From an uncultured Collinsella sp. (lineage in GTDB: Bacteria; Actinomycetota; Coriobacteriia; Coriobacteriales; Coriobacteriaceae): 47,093 nucleotides of DNA. Positions 18,553 to 26,400 of the stretch are shown piece after piece. The stretch covers positions 1 to 47,093 of the forward strand of contig CABUAT010000016.1 of assembly GCA_902489665.1 (NCBI GenBank), read 5' to 3'. Under the pieces are notes generated by a model. It was not told the origin of the DNA. It saw only the letters and a program-made list of their open reading frames with translations, and did no database searches. Numbering within the stretch: position 1 is the first letter of the stretch; every line of letters begins with the position of its first letter. The position numbers were made by a program, and so were the translations under genes.

Positions 18553-18999
18553 TTATTGGACTGCGACGAACTTCTTTGGCCTGCCGGCATGGCGTTCCTG
18601 AGCGGCGTAACGCTCGATGCTGTCGATCGTAATCATCCGACGGCCGTCGACAAGCTCAACATCGAGTTTGCCGGCTTTGACCAGCGCAGTGATTCGCGGT
18701 GCGGAAACCCTGAGGTCCGCCGCCGCGTCCTTAAACGTTCGACACGCCGCTTCCCGAGCGTCCTCGTGGTCGATTTCGACTGAAAGGGCCACGACCTCGG
18801 CCGAACGCTCGTACCCAGCCGGAGCCCGACCATTGTTAAGATCGTCGGCCAAAAACGCCATCAGCGCCTCGATGGCATGAGCTATTGCTTCTTCGCGCGT
18901 ATCGCCATCGGCAAAGGCCCCGGGGACCTGCGGGAAGCTGGCACAGTAACCGTCGTCTTCTTTTATGAGAACGCAGTCATAGGTAAATCGTTGTTTCAT
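18553..18999 (-). CDS. hicB: HicB-family antitoxin with C-terminal helix-turn-helix
   Basis: Antitoxin (148 aa) of a HicAB pair. Residues 1-70 carry the HicB fold: the DGYCASFPQVPGAFADGDT strand region and the EEAIAHAIEAL helix. The C-terminal half (about 85-140) looks like an excisionase-like helix-turn-helix: AAADLRVSAPRITALVKAGK, then a strand pair and SIERYA, so it can plausibly bind the operator itself. The upstream ATG in this frame falls inside hicA; ATG 18999 has AAGGGG five bases before it and follows the hicA stop by 14 bp. Confidence 0.85.
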   Translation of the reverse strand: MKQRFTYDCVLIKEDDGYCASFPQVPGAFADGDTREEAIAHAIEALMAFLADDLNNGRAPAGYERSAEVVALSVEIDHEDAREAACRTFKDAAADLRVSAPRITALVKAGKLDVELVDGRRMITIDSIERYAAQERHAGRPKKFVAVQ

Positions 19000-19013
19000 T
19001 ATGACCCCTTCGG

Positions 19014-19199
19014 CTACCAACCAGCTTGCCGGCGAATGCTTGCCCATGTCCCCTTCTTCGGCCGATTGCCACCAGAGCCATTTACGGTCACAACGCGATC
19101 ACCAGAAACATACTTAGCATGGCTGCCGACCTGCGCGACTTTCACGAATCCATCGTGTTTGAGCAGGGCAATGATTTCCCGAAAGGTAGGAGGTTGCAT
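19014..19199 (-). CDS. hicA: HicA-family toxin (mRNA interferase)
   Basis: Short basic protein (61 aa) with a double-stranded-RNA-binding-like fold. FREIIALLKHDGF at the N-terminus is followed by GSHAKYVSGDRVVTV, which carries the catalytic His of the family, and a C-terminal GTWASIRRQAG segment. It precedes hicB in the usual toxin-first order. AGAGG stands upstream of the ATG. Confidence 0.85.
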   Translation of the reverse strand: MQPPTFREIIALLKHDGFVKVAQVGSHAKYVSGDRVVTVNGSGGNRPKKGTWASIRRQAGW

Positions 19200-19224
19200 G
19201 GGCCGACCTCTTTCAGCCGTCCTA

Positions 19225-19253
19225 ATTATAAACTACTTTATAGTTTTTGATAA
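19225..19253 (-). promoter_or_regulatory. hicAB promoter with operator in the spacer
   Basis: On the minus strand TTATCA (19248-19253), a 17-bp spacer and a consensus TATAAT (19225-19230). The inverted repeat AAACTA-CTTTA-TAGTTT (19230-19246) fills the spacer, where a bound antitoxin would block RNA polymerase. Confidence 0.7.
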
Positions 19254-19268
19254 ATCAGTTAATAAATA

Positions 19269-20558
19269 TTACTGACGCTGTTTGGGCTCGATGACGATGG
19301 CTCGGACGATGCGGGGACGATCGGTGAGGTCGCGGACGATGCGCACATCCGACAGGCCCGCTTGGCGGCAGAGCTCGGCGGCGGCGTCGAGAGCGCCCTC
19401 GTAGAGCTCGCAGGCAAAGAGGCCACCGGCGCGCAACATGTAGGGCGCCGCGTTGAGCAAGCGGCGGAAGATGTCGAGGCCGTCGGCACCGCCTTCGAGC
19501 GCCAGGTCGGGCTCAAAATCCTTGACCTCGTGCGGCAGCGAGCGCATGACGTCGGTGGGAATGTACGGAGGGTTGGAGACGAGGACGTCGAAGGTGCCCC
19601 ACTCTTCGCGGGGAATCGAGCTTACCAGGTTGGTGAGGCTGAATGCGACCTCGTCTGCCGTGAGACCTAGGGCGTCGCGGTTTTTGGTTGCCAGGTCGAT
19701 GGCGCGCGGCTCGATATCGGTAGCGGTGCAGGTGACGTGGCCGCGGCGCTCCCAGGCAAGCGAGAGCGAGATACAGCCCGTGCCGCAGCCGACCTCGAGG
19801 ACGCGGGCGACGCGGGGCTCGGCGGGAGCGGGCTCGGTGGCCTCGGCGGCGTTCTGCGCGGAGGTCGTCTCCTGGTCGTCGCCTTCGATGGCAATGCCGT
19901 ATTCGTCGAGCTCGGGCTCGGGGGCTTCCATGGCCTCGGCTTCTGCTGCTTCGCTTTCTGCTGCTTCGCTTTCTGCTGCCCGCGCGGCGGCTTCCTCGGC
20001 CTCGCGATCGGCCAGCTCCTCGGCATAGGCGCGGCTGCCAAGTACGTCGCTGCCCAGCGCCGCCTCGTCGGCAGCCGTGAGGTTGGCGGCACGGCGCTCG
20101 GCAGTCGCGCGTTCATCGGCCAGTGCTGCCTCGGCCTTGCGGGCCTGCTCGACTTCATCGTTCCAGGGCAACTCCACGCGCTGACGGGCGGCGGCCTCGG
20201 GGCTCAGCACCTCAGCATCCAGATAGTTCAGAACTTCCTCGACGAGCATCTCGGTCTCGGGGCGCGGGATGAGCACGCCGGGGGCGCACGCTACGTCGAT
20301 CATGCGGAACTGCGTGCTACCCGTGATGTACTGCAGCGGTTCGCCCTTGGCGCGGCGGACGACAGCCGCATGCATGGTCTCGAGCTGGGCCGCGTCGAGC
20401 GTCTCGTCCATGCGCATATACAAGTCGATGCGCGCCAGGCCCGTAGCCGCGCACAGCAGCCACTCGGCAGAAAGACGGGGATGCTCCTCGCCGCGCTCGG
20501 CCAGGTACTCCTTGGTCCACTCGAGACAACGCTTGATGGTCCAGATCTCGTTTGCCAT
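19269..20558 (-). CDS. prmC: release factor glutamine N5-methyltransferase with an acidic insertion
   Basis: Methylates the GGQ glutamine of release factors. The N-terminal helical recognition domain (about 1-110, ending at IPRPETEMLVEEVL) and the SAM domain (LEVGCGTGCISL near 251, NPPY near 327 followed by IPTDV) match PrmC. At 429 aa it is about 140 aa longer than normal: between these domains (about 113-245) is a low-complexity Ala/Glu-rich insertion with a short tandem repeat of AESEA encoded by a 15-bp DNA repeat. GGGGAGG precedes the ATG. Its likely substrate gene prfA lies upstream in the same direction, but 615 bp away. Confidence 0.92.
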   Translation of the reverse strand: MANEIWTIKRCLEWTKEYLAERGEEHPRLSAEWLLCAATGLARIDLYMRMDETLDAAQLETMHAAVVRRAKGEPLQYITGSTQFRMIDVACAPGVLIPRPETEMLVEEVLNYLDAEVLSPEAAARQRVELPWNDEVEQARKAEAALADERATAERRAANLTAADEAALGSDVLGSRAYAEELADREAEEAAARAAESEAAESEAAEAEAMEAPEPELDEYGIAIEGDDQETTSAQNAAEATEPAPAEPRVARVLEVGCGTGCISLSLAWERRGHVTCTATDIEPRAIDLATKNRDALGLTADEVAFSLTNLVSSIPREEWGTFDVLVSNPPYIPTDVMRSLPHEVKDFEPDLALEGGADGLDIFRRLLNAAPYMLRAGGLFACELYEGALDAAAELCRQAGLSDVRIVRDLTDRPRIVRAIVIEPKQRQ

Positions 20559-20974
20559 GGGGTCCTCCCCTCTTGAGCGCCAGGCGGCGCGTGAATGTCG
20601 GAGCAGATTGTACGCGAGGGTGGCACGCGGTAAGGGACGATTGGAAGCGATTATCGAGAATCAGCCCAGATTTTTGCTCGCGGCGCAATCGAAGTGCTCA
20701 TTTGTCGACGTCTAGATTTGCATCCGTCAAGCTTTTGGCAAGGTGGCCCCAAAACTGACCAATATCCAACCAAACACTTGCCAAATCACTTGACGCACGA
20801 CGCGTCAAAAAATGGCTCGCGACTTCTTGGACGATTTTTTGAGCATTATTTTGGTAATCGACCGACGCTTTAAGCAGGTAAATGGCCCATAGACTACCAA
20901 GTCAACCTAAATAAACCCACATAGCAATTTACCAAAATGATCCGTTTTCCTCCGTCCCCTACGGATCAGAATGA
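20559..20974. other. intergenic region between prmC and the structured element
   Basis: About 415 bp with no convincing gene; parts are clearly lower in GC than the surroundings. Visible structure is a distant inverted repeat around TTTTGGTAA (near 20851) and TTACCAAAA (near 20930), and TGATCCGT/ACGGATCA arms at 20938-20968. The segment 20939-20960 is 21/22 identical to a stretch inside the M20 peptidase gene and 20/21 identical to 42337-42357. A promoter for prmC is expected here but none is clear. Confidence 0.5.
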
Positions 20975-21174
20975 CTACCACTAACTGCCGCATCCGGAGC
21001 AAGACAACGCCGTAGGTAGAGGACGGACAGCGAGCGCCGCCCAGAACGAACAAGTTGGCATGAAAAAGGCAAGGCATAGACCTTCTGGTCATGCCTTGCC
21101 TTTTGAATGACAAATTGTCGTTCTGGGTGGCGCGCAGCGTCGGCCGGTTACGGCGTTCGTAGAACGCCGTAACC
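20975..21174 (+). repeat. structured RNA-like repeat element, copy B
   Basis: Second copy of the three-hairpin element and the most diverged in primary sequence. P1 pairs CTACC with GGTAG (around 20975-21019). P2 base pairs GCGCC, a G-U pair and CCCAGAACG with CGTTCTGGG, U and GGCGC, then a bulged A, short helices and an extended perfect stem below the GACC-TTCT-GGTC tip. P3 is a perfect 13-bp hairpin whose last base coincides with the stop codon of the convergent prfA. Nearly every stem position differs from copies A and C yet stays paired. Confidence 0.75.
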
Positions 21175-22241
21175 TAAACGGCCTGTGCCAGCTTCTCGGC
21201 TCGCTCGGCGGCGGCGAGGGCCTCGATGACGGTGCCGAGCTGGTCGCCCAGAAGCACGCCGTTGTAGGTGGAGTTGAAGCCGATGCGGTGATCGGTCACA
21301 CGGTCCTGGGGCTGGTTGTAGGTACGGATCTTCTCGGAACGGTTGCCGTGGCCGATCTGGCTCTGACGCTCGGCACCAAGCTCGGCCTGCTGCTTCTCGA
21401 GCTCCATCTCGTACAGACGGGCGCGCAGCATCTGCATGCAGACCTCGCGGTTCTGAATCTGGGAGCGCTGCTCCTGCGACTGCACCACGGTGTTGGTGGG
21501 CAGGTGGGTGATGCGCACGGCAGAGTAGGTGGTGTTAACGCACTGACCGCCAGGGCCGGAAGCACAGTAGGTATCGATGCGCAGATCGGACTGGTTAATC
21601 TGGACGTCAATCTCCTCGGCCTCGGGAAGCACAGCGACGGTGGCCGTGGAAGTCTGGATACGGCCCTGAGACTCGGTCTTGGGGACACGCTGGACGCGGT
21701 GCACGCCGGATTCGTACTTCATGACGGAGTAGACACGGTCGCCCTCGACCTTGAACTCGATGGACTTAAAGCCGCCAGCCTCGCTGGGGCTGGAATCGAG
21801 CACGGTGGTCTTCCAGCCGCGCGATTCGCAGAAGCGCTGATACATCTTGTACAGATCGCCGGCAAAGATGGCAGCCTCGTCGCCACCGGCGGCGGAGCGA
21901 ATCTCGACGATGGTGTTCTTGTCGTCGTTGGGATCGCTCGGGATGAGCATGTACTTGATATCTTCCTCGAGCTGCGGGAGCTTTTCCTCGTTCTCGGAGA
22001 TGTCCATCTGGAGCATCTCCTTCTCGTCCGCATCGCTGGTGTCGCGGAGCATCTCCTTGGCGGCCTCGATGTCATCGAGCGCGCCGATGTACTCACGCGA
22101 GGCAGCGATGAGGTCGGACTGGTGTGCGTACTCCTTGTTGAGACGCGTGAACTCCTTGATGTCGGAGGCGACGGCCGGGTCGGAAAGCTTCTTCTCGAGC
22201 TCCTCGTAGGCCTTGATGATCTTTTCGAGCTTGTCGCGCAT
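21174..22241 (-). CDS. prfA: peptide chain release factor 1
   Basis: Recognises UAA and UAG and triggers peptidyl-tRNA hydrolysis (355 aa). The catalytic GGQ is in SGPGGQCVNTT near residue 230. An N-terminal coiled coil, the anticodon-mimic domain and the C-terminal domain complete the family architecture. AAGGAG precedes the ATG. The 231 bp upstream hold no recognisable gene. Its stop codon abuts structured element copy B. Confidence 0.95.
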   Translation of the reverse strand: MRDKLEKIIKAYEELEKKLSDPAVASDIKEFTRLNKEYAHQSDLIAASREYIGALDDIEAAKEMLRDTSDADEKEMLQMDISENEEKLPQLEEDIKYMLIPSDPNDDKNTIVEIRSAAGGDEAAIFAGDLYKMYQRFCESRGWKTTVLDSSPSEAGGFKSIEFKVEGDRVYSVMKYESGVHRVQRVPKTESQGRIQTSTATVAVLPEAEEIDVQINQSDLRIDTYCASGPGGQCVNTTYSAVRITHLPTNTVVQSQEQRSQIQNREVCMQMLRARLYEMELEKQQAELGAERQSQIGHGNRSEKIRTYNQPQDRVTDHRIGFNSTYNGVLLGDQLGTVIEALAAAERAEKLAQAV

Positions 22242-22472
22242 GGCGGGACTCCTTTATGTGCGTGAAGGTGAAAATCGGCAGAGTTGATGGGGCGCGCGGC
22301 GCCACTGCGGGGGTAAGCCCAGCTAGAACATGTCGATCTTCAGATACATGCGCATCCCTTCGCGTATGGGGTACATAGTTGCGGTCTAACCCATACATGA
22401 TAGCGTGCGCAGGCATACCTGTATATAACCCGCACGGAATGTGACACAGGGTCAGTCCGCCAACGTAAGGCT

Positions 22473-23102
22473 CTACTTTAAGAACATGGCCATATATAAC
22501 GGAAGCGTCACCTTTTTGCCGTCTCGGCCGACGTTACCGTCTATCAGCTTGTACCCAAGGTTCACGTCCTGCCGCTCGAGCATGTCGTTGAGCGATACCG
22601 TAGATCCGCGCGAGGCCTTCACCTCAATGGGCACAACGCTCGCGTCGGGCGAGTCGACGAGAAACTCTATTTCCCTATCGCCCTTCTGCGACCGCCAATA
22701 ACGCAGAGCCACACCCCGCGCCGAAAGCATGCAGGCGACCAGGTTCTCGTAGAGGCCGCCTTTCATGGGACCCGCGAGCTTGTTGTTCACCACCGCTTCC
22801 AGCATTTCAAAGCCGTACATGGCCATGAGCACGCCCGTATCGGCGGCATAGAGGCGAAACTTCGTCCCATCTTCATAGGCGGCAAGAGGGAATTGGGCGG
22901 CGCTCACCGACTGGCACCGTCGCACCATACCTGCTCCCACGAGCCAATCCACGGACGAGCCAAATTTGCGCGCCGTTCCCCTGTTCTCGACCACGGAATA
23001 CTGGAACTTCGTATTCTCCTTTGCGAGCTGGCGCGGCAACGATTCAAAGCACGCCCGCGCACGCACGCGCTCGGAGGCTTGCGCGTACACACTACGCACC
23101 AT
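22473..23102 (-). pseudogene. truncated DUF4143-type ATPase (C-terminal part only)
   Basis: 209 residues matching the C-terminal half of AAA/DUF4143 proteins: SLPRQLAKENTKFQYS, DWLVGAGMVRRC, a YAADTGVLMAM region, GGLYENLVACML, and the nuclease-like YWRSQKGDREIEFLVD followed by PIEVKAS. The N-terminal AAA domain with Walker A and B is absent; compare the 453-aa copy at 39516-40877. The remaining ORF still has a good AGGTG-AAGG ribosome site directly before ATG 23102 and an upstream repeat array, so the missing part may have been lost by an internal deletion that kept the start region. It could still make a stand-alone DUF4143 protein. Confidence 0.75.
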
Positions 23103-23115
23103 CCTTCACCTGCGG

Positions 23116-23195
23116 TTTGCAGCTTTTCCGGGTGTAGTTGGCCTAGATTTGCAGCTTTTCCGGGTCCAGATGGCCGCTTCGTGCAGCTTTTCCGG
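23116..23195. repeat. three direct repeats with 32-bp period upstream of the truncated DUF4143 gene
   Basis: TTTGCAGCTTTTCCGGG at 23116 and 23148 and the shorter TGCAGCTTTTCCGG at 23182 are exactly 32 bp apart in register. The spacers of the first two also resemble each other (AG-TGGCC). The array begins 14 bp upstream of the start codon and probably serves as an operator. Confidence 0.8.
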
Positions 23196-23197
23196 AT

Positions 23198-23256
23198 TTC
23201 TAGAGCGTGTGGAGCAGGGCGTTGAGGAAGCGGATGCCTTGGAGGTAGGCGCGACG
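23198..23256 (-). repeat. 59-bp duplicate of the M20 peptidase gene 3' end
   Basis: Matches 30901-30959 at 57 of 59 positions, covering the stop codon and last 18 or so codons of the M20 peptidase gene (AYLQGIRFL region). The two copies bracket the surface-protein segment in the same orientation, so they are either an attachment-site-like duplication or a recombination scar. Confidence 0.85.
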
Positions 23257-23390
23257 GGAACAGGACGCCGCTCACGCGCGGGCAGCCCGAGGACGGGCGC
23301 TACAGGAAGACCTGGAAGAAGATGATGGAGCCGGAGTACGAGTTCCATCCGGAGCCGGACGTGCAAATGCGGTTTAACATGGCCTTTCAC
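23257..23390 (+). other. coding-like fragment of unknown origin
   Basis: On the + strand one frame reads as plausible protein with GC-rich third positions (RYRKTWKKMMEPEYEF, then HPEPDVQMRFNM). It has no start region of its own and runs into the terminator of the surface-protein gene. It may be the remnant of a gene cut by the rearrangement that placed the islet here. No family is recognised. Confidence 0.25.
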
Positions 23391-23391
23391 C

Positions 23392-23431
23392 AAAAAGGGC
23401 GGGCGGCCGCGCCCTGCGACCACCCGCCCTC
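23392..23431 (-). terminator. intrinsic terminator of the surface-protein gene
   Basis: On the minus strand GGGCGGG pairs with CCCGCCC across a GC-rich loop and is followed by T5 (A run at 23392-23396). It lies about 30 bp after the stop codon. Confidence 0.85.
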
Positions 23432-23458
23432 AATCAAAGCCCTTCTCGGCCGCCGCAG

Positions 23459-26400
23459 CTACCGGTTCCGGCGCCGCAGGATTACGCCTGCGGCGATCAG
23501 CACCACCGCGCCGCCCGCGATGCCACCCAGGGCCATCGGCGACAAGCTGGTATCGCCCATATTCGGCAGACCCGGCTTCTCCTCCTTCGGCACCGGCGGC
23601 TTGCTCGGAGGATTCGTCGGCGGGTTGACTGGCGGGGTGGTCGGCGGCGTGTACGTGTTCTTGAACACCGGCGCCACGTCGCCGTCATAGGTTACCGTCG
23701 CCACCAGATGGCCCGCACCGTCGTCCGTCACCGTCACCGTTACCCGGTGCTCGGCCGCGTCGTACGTCACGTTCTTCTGACCGTCGTCCACCTCGGAGAT
23801 GCTGTAGGCGTACGTCCCGGGCTTGTCGTACGAGATCGCCTCGAAGCCCACCGTGCCGTCCGCCGCGTTCTTGGCGGTCTGCAGCACCTTGCCGTCGGCA
23901 TCCTTCAGCTGGAAGGAGAACTGCCCTTCCTTAAGGTCTTCGCCGCTCAGCACCTTGGAGGCCCCCAGCTTCACCTCAGTAGCGGCCGGCGCGTAGCTGT
24001 TGCTGAATGCCACCGCATCCGCAGCCTTGCCGCCCTTGCTGTAGGCAACCTGCGCCTCCAGCGCGTGCGTCTCCGCATTCTCCGTCACCGTCACCGTCGC
24101 GGTAAAGACCGTCGTGTCGTAGGTGACGCCGTTCGCCGTCGCCCCTGCCCGCTCGGACACGGTGTAGACGTACGTCCCCACCTTGTCCAGCTGCAGCGGC
24201 GCGAAGCCAAACGTGCCGTCGGCGCCGTTCTGCACCGTCTGCACCACGTTACCGTCGGCGTCCTTCAGGTCGAAGGAGAACTCACCCTCGGCCAAGTCGC
24301 GGCCGGTCAGAGCCTTCGTTCCGGTAATCGTCGCCGTCGTTGCCGTCGGCGTGTAGATGTTGGTGAAGGTCAGATCCGCAGCCGTCTTGTTCGCCGTCGC
24401 GGTCAGCTGGCCGCTGCCGTCGTCGGTCACGCTCACCGTCACGTCCAACACCGCATCGCTGTAAGTGATGGTGCCATCTTGGCCCGCAACCTCCTTCACC
24501 TGGTACGCATGCGAACCAGTCGCAGTGTACGAGATGGCCTTGAAGGTAAACGCCTTACCCACGTTCTTGGTCCGGTCGATCTCCTGCCCCGTGGCCACGT
24601 CAATCAGCGCGAACGTGAACTCGCCATCGGCGGGCGTCCGCGTGGTGGACGGGTCGGCATTCTCAAGCACCTTGGTGCCAGAGATCTGGTAGGAGGTCTG
24701 GCCCGGCTGGTAGCTGTTCGTAAACGTCATGGTGTTGGGGGTGACGCCGTTCTCGGTACCCTCGCTCGGCATCACCGTGGAGCTCTCCACCACCAGCTTG
24801 CCGTCGTTGTTGTCCTTCACCACGTAGGTCAGGGTGTACGTCTTGCCGGTGTAGGTCACGCCCGGCACGCCCGGCGCGTCGTCCGTCGGCTGCACCTCGC
24901 GGACCGTGTAGATAAAGGTGCCCGCATGGTCGAAGGTCAGCTTGTCGAAGGCAACCTTGCCGTGCGCATCGTTCTTCTGGGTCTGGATCACCGAGCCGTC
25001 AGACCCCACCAGCTCGAAGGCGAAGTCTCCCGCCTTTAGCTGATAGCTGCCGTCGTGCACGTCAACGCTCTTGGTGAGGGCGATCGCGCCGGAGTCCGTC
25101 GCCTGTGCCTCATAGGTGTTGGTGAAGCTGGGCTTCGTGACATTCGTGCCGTCGTAGGCGACGCTCGCCTGCAGCGTGCCGGCATTGTCCGCAACCGTCA
25201 CCACGGCATGGTGCACCGCGGCGTCGTAGGTCACGTAGGCCAGATCACCCTTCCGCTCCACGATGGTGTACTCGTGCGTGCCCGGCTTCGCGTAGGAGAA
25301 GGCGTCGAAGTTAACACTTCCGTCCGCGCCGTTGGTCGCGGTCCGGACGGGCTTGGCCCCGGCAAGCTGCTCAGCCGTCAGGTTGCCCTCGTACACATCG
25401 AAGGTGAACTCGCCGCACTTGGGGACGATCGGCGTGTTGTCGTCCTTCTTCACATAGCTCTTCTGCGCACCGAGGGCCAGGCCGGTCGCGGCCGGCTGGT
25501 AGGTGTTGGTGAAGGTATCCGAGCCGGATGCGCTCGTCACGATCGCCTTCGCATTCAGTGCTCCGTTCCCGCCGTCCGTGACCGTCACCGTATAGGTGAG
25601 GGGATGACTGTCATAGACCATGCCCGGCTCCGCGCCCGGCTGCTCCACGATGGTGTAGGTGAAGTCCTTGCTCGCAGCGCCGCCCAGGTTGGAGAGCGTG
25701 AACTTGCGCGTGAACTTCACCGTGCCATCGGCCTTGTTCGTCGTGGTGCCGAGCACCTTGCCGTCGGCGTCCTTCAGCTCGAACGTGTATTCGCCGCCCT
25801 TCAGCTTGGTGTCGTGCGTGAAGCCCGGCGCGACCGCAACGATCTTGGTCGCCGTCAGCTCCACGGATCCCTTTGCGGTGTAGGTGTTCGTGAAGGTGGG
25901 GGCGACCGTCTTGCCGTCATCGTAGGTGACGCTCGCCTCCAACTGGCCGGCGTTGTCCACGACCTTCACCACGGCGTGGTGAACCGCATCGTCGTAGACC
26001 ACGTGGGACAGGTCGCCCTTCTGCTCCACGATAGTGTATTTGTACTCGCCGGCCTTGGTGTAGTTGATGGCCGGGAAGGTAACGGTGCCGTCCTCGCCGT
26101 TCTTAGCGGTCTGGATGGGCTGCTTGCCCTTCAGCTGCTCAGCCGTCAGATCACCCTCGTACAGGTCGAAGGTGAACTCGCCGCCCTTGAGCGTGGCCTG
26201 CGTGTTGTCGGACTTCACGTACGTCTTCTTCGCCGTGAGTGTAGCCAAGGTCTCGGCAGGCTGATACTTGTTAGTGAAGGTCGGGGCATCATTCTTGTCG
26301 TCATAGGTGACAGTCGCCTTTGCCTTGTCACCGTCCGCCTTCACCGAGACGTGGACCTTCACCGCCGTGGAATCGTAGGTGATGGTCGAATCGCTGTCAG

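Noticed and set aside
20907..21113. Minus-strand peptide with a TRRSMP motif repeated in all three structured elements
   Set aside because: The shared peptide comes from the conserved hairpin tip. Outside it the frames diverge and stems change by compensation, which points to RNA or DNA structure, not protein.
23116..23195. Possible CRISPR array (repeats with regular spacing)
   Set aside because: Only three units of 14-17 bp, partly similar spacers, no cas genes, and a parallel array at 40902-40977 in the same position relative to a related gene.
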